Shown: positions 1 to 10,501, counted from the first letter of the stretch. The stretch is 64,000 nucleotides of DNA from Microvirga sp. (GCA_031181145.1 JAPSLB010000004.1:84790-148789), one strand, 5' to 3'. Program-made: numbers and translations. The notes: generated by a model from the sequence alone, not told the origin.

Positions 1-469
1 TCATCGGTGTGGTGGTGACAAGCCGGCGGAAAGGCAGCCAGCTCTCATAGGCCGCGTTGAGCGCGATGGCCCCGCCCATGGAATGGGCGAGCGCGAAATG
101 AGGCTCGGGCATGTGCGGAATCAGGATCTGGTCGCGCACGGCCTCCAGGTCGAGCCGGTAATCGGCGAAACGCCTTACATGGCCTTTGCGGGGATTCTTG
201 ACCTGCCGCCCGGAAAACCCCTGCCCGCGCCAGTCGAAGGTCACGACCGCAAAGCCACGCTTGAGCAGGTCACCCACCGTCTCGAAATATTTCTCGATGA
301 ACTCCGCCCTGCCGTGCAGGATACAGACGGTCCCCTTCGGCCGGTCTGTTTCGGCCTTCCAATAGGCGACACGCAAGGCGATGCCGTCGGCGGTGGTGAT
401 GCTGGTGAGCACCGGCTCGCCGGGCACGGGATTGTCGGGAGTTGGGAAGAATTCCACGGCAGGTCTCAC
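1..469 (-). CDS. alpha/beta hydrolase (lysophospholipase-like), 3' part beyond window
   Basis: N-terminal half of an alpha/beta hydrolase running off the left edge. Translating from a GTG at 469 gives an N-terminus followed by a strand-rich core with the oxyanion stretch LHGRAEF, the DWRGQGFSGR turn and the nucleophile elbow AHSMGG, where the Ser is the expected catalytic residue. This pattern matches the lysophospholipase (PldB/monoacylglycerol lipase) branch. The Asp and His of the triad would lie in the missing part. The GTG start is weakly supported: a purine run (GGGGG) lies about 13 bases upstream and no in-frame ATG is available. The substrate cannot be told from sequence. Confidence 0.8.
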   Translation of the reverse strand, partial: MRPAVEFFPTPDNPVPGEPVLTSITTADGIALRVAYWKAETDRPKGTVCILHGRAEFIEKYFETVGDLLKRGFAVVTFDWRGQGFSGRQVKNPRKGHVRRFADYRLDLEAVRDQILIPHMPEPHFALAHSMGGAIALNAAYESWLPFRRLVTTTPM

Positions 470-520
470 GAAACGATGTGACCCCCTTTATAGGGCGCTT
501 CCGGCCCGTGGGGCGAGCCT

Positions 521-543
521 CTTGAACGCAAACCTGCCTATTC
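521..543 (+). promoter_or_regulatory. possible heat-shock (sigma-32-type) promoter of hsp20
   Basis: CTTGAA at 521-526 is followed after 11 bases by CTATTC at 538-543. This resembles an alphaproteobacterial sigma-32 promoter, although the spacing is short. Transcription from here would start near 550 and give a leader of about 100 nt, the usual size of a ROSE thermometer. The match is by eye only. Confidence 0.3.
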
Positions 544-548
544 CCACA

Positions 549-651
549 TGGAAGTGGTGGCGGCCCGATGGCGTCACGATACCCGGATCCAGGCTCAAGA
601 GAGGTGGATCTTCACGAGATGCATGTTGCTTCTGATGGAGGATATGCCATG
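549..651 (+). promoter_or_regulatory. ROSE-type RNA thermometer in the hsp20 leader
   Basis: Three hairpins can be drawn in the leader. The first pairs GTGGCG (557-562) with CGTCAC (572-577). The second pairs GATCCA (586-591) with TGGATC (605-610). The third, next to the start codon, pairs 621-632 with 637-647 and holds the Shine-Dalgarno GGAGGA (637-642) in its right arm. Its left arm carries TTGCT, the U(U/C)GCU signature of ROSE elements, and all bases pair (Watson-Crick or G-U) except a single bulged G at 628, the hallmark of the ROSE anti-SD helix. ROSE elements are known to melt at heat-shock temperature to free the ribosome site of small heat-shock genes in rhizobia. The downstream gene is an hsp20, so the context fits. 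Confidence 0.8.
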
Positions 652-1107
652 CGACAGTTCGATCTTGCCCCCCTGTACCGCAACACGGTCGGTTTCGACC
701 GGCTCTTCTCGATGCTCGACCAGATGGTCGGCGTCGACGCGGCTCCGAGCTACCCACCCTACAACATCGAGCGCACCGGCGAGAATGCCTATCGCATCTC
801 GATTGCGGTTGCCGGCTTCACCGACAAGGACCTCACCATAGAGGTGAAGGAAAACACCCTCTCCGTGCGCGGAGACAAGCAGACCGACCAGGAGCGCAAG
901 GCTGAAGTGCTCCATCAGGGCATCGCGGCGCGCAGCTTCGACCGGCGCTTCCAGATGGCCGACGGCGTCCAGGTGACGGGCGCCTCCCTTGAGAACGGTC
1001 TGCTGCATCTGGACCTCGTGCGCGAGACGCCTGAGGCCAAGAAGCCGAAGCTCATCCCGATTTCCACGAGCGGCACTCAGGTCCTCGAGACCAAGCAGGC
1101 CGCCTGA
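649..1107 (+). CDS. Hsp20/alpha-crystallin small heat-shock protein (IbpA-like)
   Basis: A 152-residue cytoplasmic holdase chaperone that binds unfolding proteins during heat stress. The N-terminus (FDLAPLYRNTVGFDRLFSML) is typical of IbpA-like proteins. The alpha-crystallin domain spans about residues 35-125 and includes ENAYRISIAVAGF and the ASLENGLLHLDL strand (A-x-x-x-n-G-L). A short C-terminal tail carries IPI, the I-x-I/V oligomerisation motif. I chose the ATG at 649 because it has GGAGGA at the right distance; an upstream in-frame ATG at 568 would run through the thermometer. Expression is probably controlled at translation by the ROSE leader. A strong terminator follows. Confidence 0.93.
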   Translation: MRQFDLAPLYRNTVGFDRLFSMLDQMVGVDAAPSYPPYNIERTGENAYRISIAVAGFTDKDLTIEVKENTLSVRGDKQTDQERKAEVLHQGIAARSFDRRFQMADGVQVTGASLENGLLHLDLVRETPEAKKPKLIPISTSGTQVLETKQAA

Positions 1108-1136
1108 GGCCTTTCGCGAGAGCCTGAAACAAAAAG

Positions 1137-1168
1137 AGCGCCCCGGTTGATCCGGGGCGCTTTTCTTT
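1137..1168 (+). terminator. rho-independent terminator after hsp20
   Basis: Stem GCGCCCCGG (1138-1146) pairs with CCGGGGCGC (1152-1160), closed by an A-T pair, with a five-base loop and the tail TTTTCTTT. It lies 30 nt past the hsp20 stop. Confidence 0.9.
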
Positions 1169-1295
1169 GTGGGAACCTGGTCCTGGTCGTCCCGCCGGGG
1201 CTGGAGGTGAACCCCGTTGGTAAAGGTCTCGTGGGGCCAGACATCGTGGGTGAATGCGGCAAGGTTAGGGCAAGGACCAGAGAAGGATGGGACGA

Positions 1296-2372
1296 TCACT
1301 CCGCCGCCTGCCGGGAGGCGGCCGAGCGGGCGATGTCGAGTACCCTGCGTACATCTTCCTCCTGGGTGGCGAAGGAGAGCACGAGGCGGATCAGGGCCTC
1401 GTCCGGTCCGATCCTCTCGCCTTCGGGCAGGCTCAACTCCGTCCAGGGATGGTAGAGCACGCCTGCCTTCTTAAGCTCCTTGTCCATGGCAGTCGGGACG
1501 ACCGGAAAGACCTCGTTGGCCTGGGTTTCCCAGGCCAGCCGCACGCCGGGAAGCTGCGAAAGCCCGTCCGAGAGGAGCTTTGCCAGGCGGTTGGCATGGC
1601 GGGCATTCTCGTACCAGTGGTCGCCGGCGAAATAGCCTTCGAACTGGGCCGAGATCAGGCGGCCCTTGGAAACGATCTGACCGGCGCGCTTGGACCGGTA
1701 ATCGAGCGATTCGGCGAGCTCGGGCCTGAACACCACGATGGCTTCGGCCATCAGGCACCCGTTCTTCGTTCCGCCGAAGGAGAGAATGTCCACGCCTTGC
1801 TTCCAGGTCATCTCCGCCGGGGTGCAGCCGAGCGCCACCAGGGCATTGGCGAAACGTGCCCCGTCCATGTGGAAGACGAGTCCGTGCTCCCGGCAGACAT
1901 CGCCGAGTTCTTTAAGCTCCTCGAGGCCGTAGACGAGACCGCACTCGGACACCTGCGAGATCGAAAGAGCCTTGGGCGGCATCTGCTTCACGGCCCTCGG
2001 CAGCCCCTTCAGATATGCCGAGACGCTCTCGGCCGTGAGCTTCGCGCCAACTCCCGGGAGACCTGCGAGCTTGGCTCCGTGCATGAAGAATTCCGGCGCG
2101 CCGCATTCGTCGTCGATCACGTGCGCCTCCCGGTGGCAGACGCACAGGCCGTAGGGCGGCACTGCCGAGGAGAGCGCAAGCGCGTTGGCGGCGGTGCCGG
2201 TGGCCACGAAGAACACGCAGACCTCCCGCTCGAAGATCTCGTTGAAGCGCCCCTTCACCCGCCTGGTGATCTCGTCGCCCCCATAGGCCGCCATGGCCCC
2301 TGCATTGGCCTGATTCAGGGCCTGCAGCACCTGGGGACTGGCGCCCACGATATTGTCGCTTGCGAAATTCAT
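1296..2372 (-). CDS. ltaE: low-specificity L-threonine aldolase
   Basis: A PLP-dependent enzyme that splits L-threonine (and allo-threonine) to glycine and acetaldehyde. The 358 residues fit the family (about 340-360). The N-terminus FASDNIVGASPQVL, the FVATGTAANALAL cofactor loop, HMDGAR with the PLP-pyridine Asp170, and SFGGTKNG with Lys203 as the Schiff-base lysine are all visible. The gene stands alone and is transcribed away from gltB, with about 600 bp between them. The start is the first ATG of the frame and gives a normal N-terminus. Confidence 0.93.
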   Translation of the reverse strand: MNFASDNIVGASPQVLQALNQANAGAMAAYGGDEITRRVKGRFNEIFEREVCVFFVATGTAANALALSSAVPPYGLCVCHREAHVIDDECGAPEFFMHGAKLAGLPGVGAKLTAESVSAYLKGLPRAVKQMPPKALSISQVSECGLVYGLEELKELGDVCREHGLVFHMDGARFANALVALGCTPAEMTWKQGVDILSFGGTKNGCLMAEAIVVFRPELAESLDYRSKRAGQIVSKGRLISAQFEGYFAGDHWYENARHANRLAKLLSDGLSQLPGVRLAWETQANEVFPVVPTAMDKELKKAGVLYHPWTELSLPEGERIGPDEALIRLVLSFATQEEDVRRVLDIARSAASRQAAE

Positions 2373-2979
2373 CGATTGTCTCCTCGATCATCGGGGCGAA
2401 AAGCGGCGCATCGCCGGCTGCGGAACCGGTGGCCCTCGTCGACGAACCGGAAGTCCGTGCAACCGACACCGTATCCGTTTGTCCGCATGATGCGCCGGAC
2501 CGGCGCAGCCTCCCCATGAGGACCGACATGTCAAGATCATTGACCCATCGGCGAAGACTTTCGTTTCCGGGGGCCAAAGGTTGCTTTTGTTACATTCTGG
2601 GTTGGCTGCTTGTAACTTTTATCTAAAATTTTTCTAAACCCTCTTGTGCCCTTCTCGGTTCTCTGGCAATTTGCCGACATTAGGACAGCGATACTGTCCC
2701 ATTTGGGGTGCCCGCACCCTTTGGCCTGAGGTTCTCTTGATGCTTCGTCAAATGCGAACGACGCGAGATACCGAAAAACCTGCCCACAAAACGTGGGCGG
2801 GACGGGCAACTTTGGGCTGAATTCAAGCCCGGGATGCCCGCGAGGTGCGGGCTCTCCCTCCGGTGACCCGAGCCTCGCAAGACGCGGGAAGCGGCGGGCA
2901 TCCGGAAGATCCAACCATCCGACGGGCCCGAAAGCCGCCCCAACAACCTTGAAGACGTGTTCGGATGTAAGGATCTGCC
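2373..2979. other. 607-bp divergent intergenic region between ltaE and gltB
   Basis: No credible gene: open frames here are antisense or low-complexity shadows. It holds the promoters of ltaE (minus) and gltB (plus). An AT-rich stretch lies at about 2585-2640, with an inverted repeat GTTACA (2589-2594)/TGTAAC (2611-2616) followed by TTTTATCTAAAATTTTT. The part from about 2776 to 2904 is strongly self-complementary and is listed separately. Confidence 0.6.
2776..2904 (+). promoter_or_regulatory. structured 5' leader of gltB, candidate cis-regulatory RNA
   Basis: A hairpin GCCCAC (2782-2787)/GTGGGC (2793-2798) is followed by a closed domain in which GGATGCCCGC (2832-2841) pairs perfectly over 10 bp with GCGGGCATCC (2894-2903). 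Inside it GGCTC (2850-2854) can pair with GAGCC (2870-2874), and GCGAGG (2840-2845) with CCTCGC (2873-2878) as a competing helix. Mutually exclusive helices before a nitrogen-assimilation gene suggest regulation. I do not recognise a described riboswitch class here. Confidence 0.35.
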
Positions 2980-5900
2980 ATGAGCAACGTGCCAACGAAG
3001 AGCCTGGAAAGCAAAGTGCCAAGCCGCACGGCCACGACGGCGGATACCGTCAAACTCGTGCGTGATCCGGGCCTTCCCGCTCCTCAGGGTCTCTATCATC
3101 CGCGCAACGAGCAGGATTCCTGCGGCGTCGGCTTCATCGCCGACATGAAGAACCGCAAGTCCCACGACATCGTCGAGCAGGGCCTGTCGATTCTGCACAA
3201 CCTCGACCACCGCGGCGCGGTGGGTGCGGATCCGAAGATGGGCGACGGATGCGGCATCCTGGTTCAGATCCCGCACAAGTTCTTTGCCGCCGAATGCGCC
3301 AAGCTCGGCATATGGCTGCCTGAAGAAGGGCAGTATGGCGTCGGCCATCTGTTCATGCCCCGCGATCCGGAGGGCTTCAAGCTCGTCGAGGAGATCGTCT
3401 CGAAGGCGATCGCCGACGAAGGTCTGCAGGTTCTCGGCTGGCGTGAGGTACCTGTTGATTCGAGCGATCTCGGCGAGAGCGTGAAGGCCACCGAGCCCCT
3501 GCACCGCCAGATCTTCATCGGCAAGGGCAAGGGCATGGACGATCAGGAGACCTTCGAGCGTCGCCTGTTCATCGCCCGCAAGGTCATCTCGAACGCCGTC
3601 TATGACATGAAGGACGAGCGCACTGCCGGTTACTATCCGGTGAGCCTGTCCTCGCGCACCATCGTCTACAAGGGCATGGTGCTCGTGACTCAGCTGCGCC
3701 AGTACTATCGCGACCTGCAGGATCCGCGCTTCGAGAGCGCCATCGCCCTCGTGCATCAGCGCTTCGCCACCAACACTTTCCCGACCTGGCAGCTCGCACA
3801 CCCCTACCGCATGGTCGCGCATAACGGCGAGATCAACACGCTGCGCGGAAACGTGAACTGGATGGCCGCGCGGCAGGCTTCCGTCGATTCGGAACTCTTC
3901 GGCAACGACATCTCAAAGCTCTGGCCCATTTCCTACGAGGGCCAGTCTGACACCGCCTGCTTCGACAACGCTCTCGAATTCCTGGTGCGCGGCGGCTACT
4001 CGCTGTCCCACGCCATGATGATGCTGATCCCGGAGGCCTGGGCAGGCAACCCGCTCATGAACGACGACCGCCGCGCGTTCTACGAATACCATGCGGCTCT
4101 CATGGAGCCGTGGGACGGCCCGGCCGCCGTGTGCTTCACCGACGGCAAGCAGATCGGTGCGACGCTCGACCGCAACGGCCTTCGCCCTGCGCGCTACCTC
4201 GTGACCGACGACGGCCTCGTGGTGCTCGCCTCCGAGATGGGCGTGCTGCCGATCCCGGAGGAGAAGATCGTCGAGAAGTGGCGCCTGCAACCGGGCAAGA
4301 TGCTCCTCATCGACCTGGAGGAAGGCCGCATCATCTCCGACGACGAGATCAAGCAGCAGCTGTCCAACGCGCACCCCTACAAGGAGTGGCTGAAGCGCAC
4401 TCAGATCGTGCTGGAGGACCTGAAGCCCGTCCAGGCGCGCGAGTCGCGCACCGACGTGTCGCTCCTCGACCGCCAGCAGGCCTTCGGCTACACGGCGGAA
4501 GACCTCAAGCTCCTCATGCAGCCCATGGCCGTCACCGGCCAGGAGGCGGTGGGTTCGATGGGCTCAGACACCCCGATCTCCGCCCTCTCCGACAAGCCGA
4601 AGCTGCTCTACACCTATTTCAAGCAGAACTTCGCGCAGGTGACCAACCCGCCGATCGACCCGATCCGCGAGGAGCTCGTCATGAGCCTCGTGTCGTTCAT
4701 CGGGCCGCGCCCGAACATCCTCGATCTCGAAGGCACCTCGCGCCGCAAGCGGCTTGAAGTGCGCCAGCCGATCCTCACCAACGAAGACCTGGAAAAGATC
4801 CGCTGCATCGGCCATTTCGAGGACCGCTTCGACACGAAGACCCTCGACATCACCTATGATGCAGAGCTCGGCGCATCCGCTCTCGACGGCGCGCTCGACC
4901 GCCTCTGCGACCGCGCGGAAGCGGCGGTTCACGGCGGCTACAACATCATCATTCTCTCCGACCGCATGGTCGGGCCGGATCGCATCCCGATTCCCGCGCT
5001 CCTCGCCACCGCCGCCGTGCACAATTACCTCATCCGCAAGGGCCTGCGCACCTCGGTCGGCCTGGTGCTCGAGAGCGGCGAGCCGCGCGAGATCCATCAC
5101 TTCGCGTGCCTTGCCGGCTACGGTGCGGAAGCCATCAACCCGTATCTCGCCTTCGAAACCATCGCGGCGATGCACGAGGCCGGCGAGCTGCCGGAAGAGG
5201 TCGACGCCGACGAGGCAATCAAGCGCTACATCAAGTCCATCGGCAAGGGCCTGCTGAAGGTGATGTCCAAGATGGGCATCTCCACCTACCAGTCCTATTG
5301 CGGCGCGCAGATCTTCGATGCGATCGGGCTCAAGTCCGATTTCGTGGCGCGCGATTTCTTTGGAACCGCGACCACCATCGAAGGCATCGGCATGGACGAG
5401 GTGGCTCAAGAGACCGTGCGCCGCCACCGCGACGCCTTCGGCGATGCGCCGATCTACCGCAACTCGCTCGATGTGGGCGGCGAGTACGCCTATCGCCAGC
5501 GTGGTGAGGTGCATGCCTGGAACCCGGATACGGTCGCCACGCTCCAGCATGCCGTGCGCCTCAACGCGCAGGAGCGCTACCGCGAATTCGCCCGCCTCGT
5601 GAACGAGCAGGACAACGAGCTCAAGACCATCCGCGGCCTTTTCCGCATCAGGAAGGCGGACGAGACGGGCCGCACGCCTGTTCCGCTGGACGAGGTCGAG
5701 CCCGCGCAGGAGATCGTGAAGCGCTTCTCCACCGGCGCCATGTCCTTCGGCTCGATTTCGAAGGAAGCGCACGAGACCCTGGCGCTCGCCATGAATGCCA
5801 TCGGCGGCAAGTCCAACACGGGCGAGGGCGGCGAGGAGCCGGAACGCTTCCGTCCTCTCCCGGACGGACGCTCCAAGCGCTCCGCCATCAAGCAGGTGGC

Positions 5901-7698
5901 CTCCGGCCGCTTCGGCGTGACGACGGAATATCTCGTCAACGCGGACATGATGCAGATCAAGGTCGCGCAAGGCGCGAAGCCCGGCGAAGGCGGCCAGCTG
6001 CCTGGCCACAAGGTCGACGTCAAGATCGCTCGCGTGCGCCACTCGACCCCGGGCGTGGGCCTCATCTCCCCGCCGCCGCACCACGACATCTACTCCATCG
6101 AGGATCTCGCGCAGCTGATCTTCGACCTGAAGAACGTGAATCCTCAGGCCGACGTGTCGGTGAAGCTCGTGTCCGAAGTGGGCGTGGGCACGGTGGCGGC
6201 CGGCGTCGCAAAGGCGCGCGCCGATCACATCACCATCTCGGGCTTCGAGGGCGGGACGGGCGCTTCTCCCCTCACCTCCCTCAAGCATGCGGGCTCGCCG
6301 TGGGAGATCGGCCTTGCCGAGACGCAGCAGACCCTCGTGCTCAACCGCCTGCGCGGCCGTGTGGCGCTGCAGGCGGACGGCGGCTTGCGCACGGGCCGTG
6401 ACGTGGTGATCGCGGCGCTGCTCGGCGCCGATGAATACGGCTTCTCGACCGCGCCGCTGATCGCTGCGGGCTGCATCATGATGCGCAAGTGCCACCTGAA
6501 CACCTGCCCGGTGGGCGTGGCCACGCAGGACCCGGTTCTGCGCAAGCGCTTCAAGGGGCTGCCGGAACACGTGATCAATTACTTCTTCTTCGTCGCGGAG
6601 GAAGTGCGCGAGCTGATGGCCGAGATGGGCTTCACCTCCATCGACGAGATGATCGGCCAGTCCGATCTGCTCGACAAGAATGCGGCCATCGACCACTGGA
6701 AGGCGAAGGGACTCGACTTCGCGAAGCTCTTCCACAAGCCGGAGGTGCCTTCGCATGTGGCGATCCGTCACCAGGAGCGTCAGGCCCACCCCATCGCGGA
6801 CGTGCTCGATCGCGAGCTCATCGCAAAGGCCGTCCCCGCGCTGGAGAAGGGCGAAGCCGTCACCATCGAGGCGCGGGTGCGCAGTTCCGACCGCTCCGTG
6901 GGCGCGATGCTCTCCGGCGAGGTCGCCAAGCGCTACGGCCACGAGGGACTGCCGGACGACACGATCATCGTGAACCTGAAGGGCACGGCGGGCCAGAGCT
7001 TCGGCGCATGGCTGGCTGCGGGCGTGACGCTGAACCTCGAGGGCGAGGCGAACGACTATGTCGGCAAGGGCCTGTCGGGCGGCAAGTTGATCATCCGGCC
7101 GTCGCCGGACTCGAGGGTCGTGCCCGAGCGCTCGATCATCGTGGGCAACACGGTGATGTACGGCGCGATCTCCGGCGAAGCCTATTTCCGCGGCGTCGCA
7201 GGCGAGCGGTTCGCCGTGCGCAATTCCGGCGCCATCGCGGTGGTGGAAGGCACGGGCGATCACGGCTGCGAGTATATGACCGGCGGCCTCGTGGTCGTGC
7301 TGGGACAAACCGGCCGGAACTTCGCGGCGGGCATGTCGGGCGGCATCGCCTATGTGCTCGACGAGGACGGCACGTTCTCCAAGCGCTGCAATCTCTCAAT
7401 GGTCGATCTCGAACCCGTCGAGGAGGAGGAGGATCTCATGCGCCGCCTCCATCACCACGGGGGCGATCTGGAGACGAAGGGACGCATCGACATCATGGCC
7501 AACATGTCAGGCCCGGATGAAGAGCGGCTGATGCAGCTCATCACCAATCACCACACCTATACGGGCTCGGCCCGCGCGAAGGAGATTCTCGACAACTGGG
7601 CAACCTTCCGCACCAAGTTCGTGAAGGTGATGCCGGTCGAATACCGTCGTGCGCTCCAGGAGATGGATCGTCTCCGGAACCTGCAGGCAGCGGAATAA
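2980..7698 (+). CDS. gltB: glutamate synthase (NADPH) large subunit
   Basis: The 1572-residue alpha subunit of GOGAT. It takes the amide nitrogen of glutamine and forms glutamate on 2-oxoglutarate. Domains in order: a class-II glutaminase starting at Cys48 (QDSCGVGF; the first 47 residues would be a cleaved propeptide), a central domain, an FMN/2-oxoglutarate synthase domain at about residues 830-1200 with the 3Fe-4S cysteines in [11 protein letters not shown], and a C-terminal GXGXG helix domain. The length is normal. The ATG at 2980 has AAGGAT upstream. gltD follows after 17 bases, so the two form an operon. The long structured leader suggests control before translation. Confidence 0.97.
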   Translation: MSNVPTKSLESKVPSRTATTADTVKLVRDPGLPAPQGLYHPRNEQDSCGVGFIADMKNRKSHDIVEQGLSILHNLDHRGAVGADPKMGDGCGILVQIPHKFFAAECAKLGIWLPEEGQYGVGHLFMPRDPEGFKLVEEIVSKAIADEGLQVLGWREVPVDSSDLGESVKATEPLHRQIFIGKGKGMDDQETFERRLFIARKVISNAVYDMKDERTAGYYPVSLSSRTIVYKGMVLVTQLRQYYRDLQDPRFESAIALVHQRFATNTFPTWQLAHPYRMVAHNGEINTLRGNVNWMAARQASVDSELFGNDISKLWPISYEGQSDTACFDNALEFLVRGGYSLSHAMMMLIPEAWAGNPLMNDDRRAFYEYHAALMEPWDGPAAVCFTDGKQIGATLDRNGLRPARYLVTDDGLVVLASEMGVLPIPEEKIVEKWRLQPGKMLLIDLEEGRIISDDEIKQQLSNAHPYKEWLKRTQIVLEDLKPVQARESRTDVSLLDRQQAFGYTAEDLKLLMQPMAVTGQEAVGSMGSDTPISALSDKPKLLYTYFKQNFAQVTNPPIDPIREELVMSLVSFIGPRPNILDLEGTSRRKRLEVRQPILTNEDLEKIRCIGHFEDRFDTKTLDITYDAELGASALDGALDRLCDRAEAAVHGGYNIIILSDRMVGPDRIPIPALLATAAVHNYLIRKGLRTSVGLVLESGEPREIHHFACLAGYGAEAINPYLAFETIAAMHEAGELPEEVDADEAIKRYIKSIGKGLLKVMSKMGISTYQSYCGAQIFDAIGLKSDFVARDFFGTATTIEGIGMDEVAQETVRRHRDAFGDAPIYRNSLDVGGEYAYRQRGEVHAWNPDTVATLQHAVRLNAQERYREFARLVNEQDNELKTIRGLFRIRKADETGRTPVPLDEVEPAQEIVKRFSTGAMSFGSISKEAHETLALAMNAIGGKSNTGEGGEEPERFRPLPDGRSKRSAIKQVASGRFGVTTEYLVNADMMQIKVAQGAKPGEGGQLPGHKVDVKIARVRHSTPGVGLISPPPHHDIYSIEDLAQLIFDLKNVNPQADVSVKLVSEVGVGTVAAGVAKARADHITISGFEGGTGASPLTSLKHAGSPWEIGLAETQQTLVLNRLRGRVALQADGGLRTGRDVVIAALLGADEYGFSTAPLIAAGCIMMRKCHLNTCPVGVATQDPVLRKRFKGLPEHVINYFFFVAEEVRELMAEMGFTSIDEMIGQSDLLDKNAAIDHWKAKGLDFAKLFHKPEVPSHVAIRHQERQAHPIADVLDRELIAKAVPALEKGEAVTIEARVRSSDRSVGAMLSGEVAKRYGHEGLPDDTIIVNLKGTAGQSFGAWLAAGVTLNLEGEANDYVGKGLSGGKLIIRPSPDSRVVPERSIIVGNTVMYGAISGEAYFRGVAGERFAVRNSGAIAVVEGTGDHGCEYMTGGLVVVLGQTGRNFAAGMSGGIAYVLDEDGTFSKRCNLSMVDLEPVEEEEDLMRRLHHHGGDLETKGRIDIMANMSGPDEERLMQLITNHHTYTGSARAKEILDNWATFRTKFVKVMPVEYRRALQEMDRLRNLQAAE

Positions 7699-7715
7699 GG
7701 ATAAGGGGCAAACCG

Positions 7716-9137
7716 ATGGGTAAGGTCACAGGCTTTCTCGAATACGACCGGCAGGAGCAGAAGTATCAACTCGCCGGTGAACGCGTGCGCCACTTCCGCG
7801 AGTTCACCCTGCCGCTCGACGACAACGATCTGAAGAAGCAGGCGGGGCGCTGCATGGATTGCGGCATCCCCTTCTGCCACGGTCCGACGGGCTGTCCGGT
7901 GCACAACCAGATTCCCGACTGGAACGATCTGGTTTGGCAGAGCGACTGGGAGGAGGCTGCGCGCAACCTCCACACCACCAACAACTTCCCCGAGTTCACC
8001 GGCCGCGTCTGCCCCGCCCCATGCGAGGAAGCATGCACGCTGAACCTCGAAAACCAGCCGGTCACCATCAAGACCATCGAGCAGGCCATCGCCGACAAGG
8101 CGTGGGAGATGGGCTTCGTCAAGCCTGAACCCGCGGGCTTCTCCACCGGCAAGCGCGTCGCCGTCATCGGCTCCGGCCCTGCGGGCCTCGCCGCTGCGCA
8201 GCAGCTCGCCCGCGCCGGCCACGACGTGCATGTGTTCGAGCGACAGGCGAGGCCGGGCGGTCTGCTCCGGTACGGGATCCCGGACTTCAAGATGGAGAAG
8301 TATCACATCGACCGCCGCGTGAAGCAGATGGAGGCCGAAGGCGTCACGTTCCATTGCGGGGTCAATATCGGCGTGGACCGCAGCTTCGCCTCGCTTCACA
8401 ACGAGTACGATGCGGTGCTCTTCGCCGGCGGCGCGGAAGATCCGCGCAACCCAAACCTGCCGGGGCAGGATCTGAAGGGCGTGCATTACGCGATGCCCTA
8501 TCTAACGCAGTCCAACAAGCGCGTGGGCGGCGAGGATGTCGCCGACGAGCCGATCCTCGCCAACGGCAAGCATGTCGTGGTCATCGGCGGCGGCGACACC
8601 GCCTCCGACTGCATCGGCACCGCGTTCCGCCAGGGCGCGCTCTCCGTCACGCAGCTCGACATTCGCCCCAAGCCTCCGGAACGCGAGGACAAGCTGACCG
8701 TGTGGCCCTATTGGCCGACGAAGATGCGCACCTCCTCCTCCCAGGCCGAAGGTGCGGAGCGCGAGTTCCAGGCCGCGACGCTCGGCATCGTCGGCAAGAA
8801 AGGCCAGGCCACCGGGGTGCAATGCGCCCGAGTCGACGAGAGGCGCCAGCCGATTCCGGGCTCCGAGTTCACGCTCAAGGCCGACCTCGTCTTCATCGCC
8901 ATCGGCTTTGCAGGCTCCGTCAAGGAAGGCCTGCTGGAGCAGTCTGGTGTCGCCATGGACAGGCGCGGCAACGTGGTGGCGGACGACAGGAGCTACAGGA
9001 CGTCCAACGACAAGGTCTTCGTGGCCGGGGACATGCGCCGCGGCCAGTCCCTCGTGGTCTGGGCGATCCGCGAAGGCCGTCAGGCCGCACGCGCCATCGA
9101 CATCTACCTGATGGGTGACACCAACCTGCCGGTCTGA
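7716..9137 (+). CDS. gltD: glutamate synthase small subunit
   Basis: The 473-residue beta subunit of NADPH-GOGAT. It oxidises NADPH on FAD and passes electrons through Fe-S clusters to the large subunit. The N-terminal Fe-S part shows [17 protein letters not shown] and CPAPCEEAC, the two 4Fe-4S cysteine sets. The FAD-binding motif [12 protein letters not shown] and the NADPH-binding motif [10 protein letters not shown] follow in the right order. The start has AAGGGG a few bases upstream. It is cotranscribed with gltB and ends in a hairpin facing the next, convergent gene. Confidence 0.96.
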   Translation: MGKVTGFLEYDRQEQKYQLAGERVRHFREFTLPLDDNDLKKQAGRCMDCGIPFCHGPTGCPVHNQIPDWNDLVWQSDWEEAARNLHTTNNFPEFTGRVCPAPCEEACTLNLENQPVTIKTIEQAIADKAWEMGFVKPEPAGFSTGKRVAVIGSGPAGLAAAQQLARAGHDVHVFERQARPGGLLRYGIPDFKMEKYHIDRRVKQMEAEGVTFHCGVNIGVDRSFASLHNEYDAVLFAGGAEDPRNPNLPGQDLKGVHYAMPYLTQSNKRVGGEDVADEPILANGKHVVVIGGGDTASDCIGTAFRQGALSVTQLDIRPKPPEREDKLTVWPYWPTKMRTSSSQAEGAEREFQAATLGIVGKKGQATGVQCARVDERRQPIPGSEFTLKADLVFIAIGFAGSVKEGLLEQSGVAMDRRGNVVADDRSYRTSNDKVFVAGDMRRGQSLVVWAIREGRQAARAIDIYLMGDTNLPV

Positions 9138-9161
9138 TCGCCCGGTTCAAACAAGGTGAAA

Positions 9162-9190
9162 GGCGGCCGATCCAGGTGATCGGGCCGCCC
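9162..9190 (+). terminator. terminator-like hairpin between gltD and the convergent SGNH gene
   Basis: GGCGGCCGATC (9162-9172) pairs with GATCGGGCCGCC (9178-9189) with one bulged G, loop CAGGT. The T-run is poor (TTCCT), so it may act on either strand or need Rho. Confidence 0.5.
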
Positions 9191-9208
9191 TTCCTGCGGG
9201 CGGGTGTC

Positions 9209-10447
9209 TCACGATCTCGGCCAGCGAAAGTCGTCCGCGCGCCCCGGACGGGAGCTCGGCGCGATGCCGGTGCGCAGCGCGCGCTGCACGGGATAGACAT
9301 GATCGCCGTTCAGCTTCGGCGTGCCGGAAACGAGGGTGCCGCCCGGCGTCACGTCCTGACGCGTCAACGGCAGGACAGGGCCGACAAGGGGCTTGCTGGG
9401 AAGAGAAACCGGAGTGGCGGCATCGGGCGGTGTGGGAAGAGCGGCCTCGATGTTTGGGGCAGCGGTCGGAGCGGTCGCTACGGGGGTGCCGGTGCGGATC
9501 GATTCCAGGATCTTCTTGATCTCTACATCCGCGAAGAAGGCGATCTTGCGCGCACCCGCCCTGGTGAAGGACACGCCATCGCCGGTGCGCAGCCGCGCTG
9601 GTTCGCCATCCACGTCGGGACCCGTGGAGGTGTAGTGGTTCTCGTCGTCTACGAATCCAGGGAAGATGTCGACGTAAGTCCCGCCGTGGCGCTGCACGCT
9701 CTCCTGATAGACGTCGTTCATGGCCAGGAGGTCCTCGGAGAGCTTGCTGCTCTTCATGGGCGGCAGGCCGATCCAGACCACGGGAATGTCGCGCTCTCTG
9801 AAGGTATTCAGGATCCCATCGATTCGCTGCCCGTAGAGTTCCTTCCAGCGGTCGGTGAGCAGCTCGATCCGTTCCTCGCCCTCCTGCAGACTCTGGCGGT
9901 CGCTCAGGCCCAGCATGACGACGGCGATGGTCGCCTTCTGGCCTGAATCGAGGGTCGAATTGATGAAGTTCGACCAATCCGCCGGATCGCTGCGCACGAG
10001 ATTGCTGCCGCTCCTGATCTTGCCCACCACGGCCACATCTGGGTTCTCCGCATAGGCTGCCTCGAGACCCTGGCGCGCGAACTCGGCCAGGGAATCGCCG
10101 AAGACCACGATATGGGTGCTGGGATCCACCTTGGGCTTTTCAGGGCGCGCGGCGGTGGTCGTGGATTGTGGAGCCTTGCGCGGCTTGGCGACGGGAGCCC
10201 GCGCCGGCGGCGGCGGATCTTCGGGGACGCCGAGGAAGCGGCGCAGGCTGAAACCCTGCTGAGGCTGTGCCGGCTGAACGAGTTTTCCGGGATAATAGCC
10301 CGGCGGATAGGCCCGAGGATCGCGGTAAGGCCGCTGCGGCTGTTGCTGCGGATGATAGTAGTAGCCCTGCGCCAAGGCCGATTGGCTGCTTCCCAGGGTG
10401 AGAAACAGGCTTAAAGTCAGCAGGCCGAGGATCGTCAGCAAACGCAT
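9209..10447 (-). CDS. SGNH-fold hydrolase, DUF459 family, exported
   Basis: A 412-residue protein with a signal peptide (MRLLTILGLLTLSLFLTLGS, cleavage near SALAQ). A Gln/Pro/Tyr-rich low-complexity region follows (about residues 27-110), then an SGNH/GDSL-like domain. Recognisable blocks are HIVVFGDSLAEF (block I nucleophile Ser), VMLGLSD (block III position) and a late GVSFTRAGARK block in place of DGVHPT. DUF459 proteins occur widely in Hyphomicrobiales and are suspected to act on cell-envelope acyl or sugar-acyl esters; the substrate is unknown. I chose the internal ATG at 10447 because the ten residues before it would break the signal peptide. Its neighbours are a lytic transglycosylase and nucleotide-sugar genes, which fits an envelope role. 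Confidence 0.82.
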   Translation of the reverse strand: MRLLTILGLLTLSLFLTLGSSQSALAQGYYYHPQQQPQRPYRDPRAYPPGYYPGKLVQPAQPQQGFSLRRFLGVPEDPPPPARAPVAKPRKAPQSTTTAARPEKPKVDPSTHIVVFGDSLAEFARQGLEAAYAENPDVAVVGKIRSGSNLVRSDPADWSNFINSTLDSGQKATIAVVMLGLSDRQSLQEGEERIELLTDRWKELYGQRIDGILNTFRERDIPVVWIGLPPMKSSKLSEDLLAMNDVYQESVQRHGGTYVDIFPGFVDDENHYTSTGPDVDGEPARLRTGDGVSFTRAGARKIAFFADVEIKKILESIRTGTPVATAPTAAPNIEAALPTPPDAATPVSLPSKPLVGPVLPLTRQDVTPGGTLVSGTPKLNGDHVYPVQRALRTGIAPSSRPGRADDFRWPRS

Positions 10448-10501
10448 GGTGGTTCCACGTTGATCCGGACCACCCACTTTATAGGGCTTCCACCGGACCT
10501 G

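Noticed and set aside
2589..2616. GTTACA-N16-TGTAAC as an operator
   Set aside because: The arms are short and the spacer long for a known dimeric regulator; it could be chance in an AT-rich stretch.
2537..3822. Minus-strand frames of 161 and 380 codons over the gltB leader and start
   Set aside because: No recognisable motif or ribosome site, and they overlap gltB antisense. The base pairing in the leader explains the unusual composition better.
4564..7308. 914-codon open frame on the minus strand
   Set aside because: It is antisense to gltB, whose motifs and length are unambiguous; long antisense frames are expected at this GC content. The product is His/Ala/Arg-rich without motifs.
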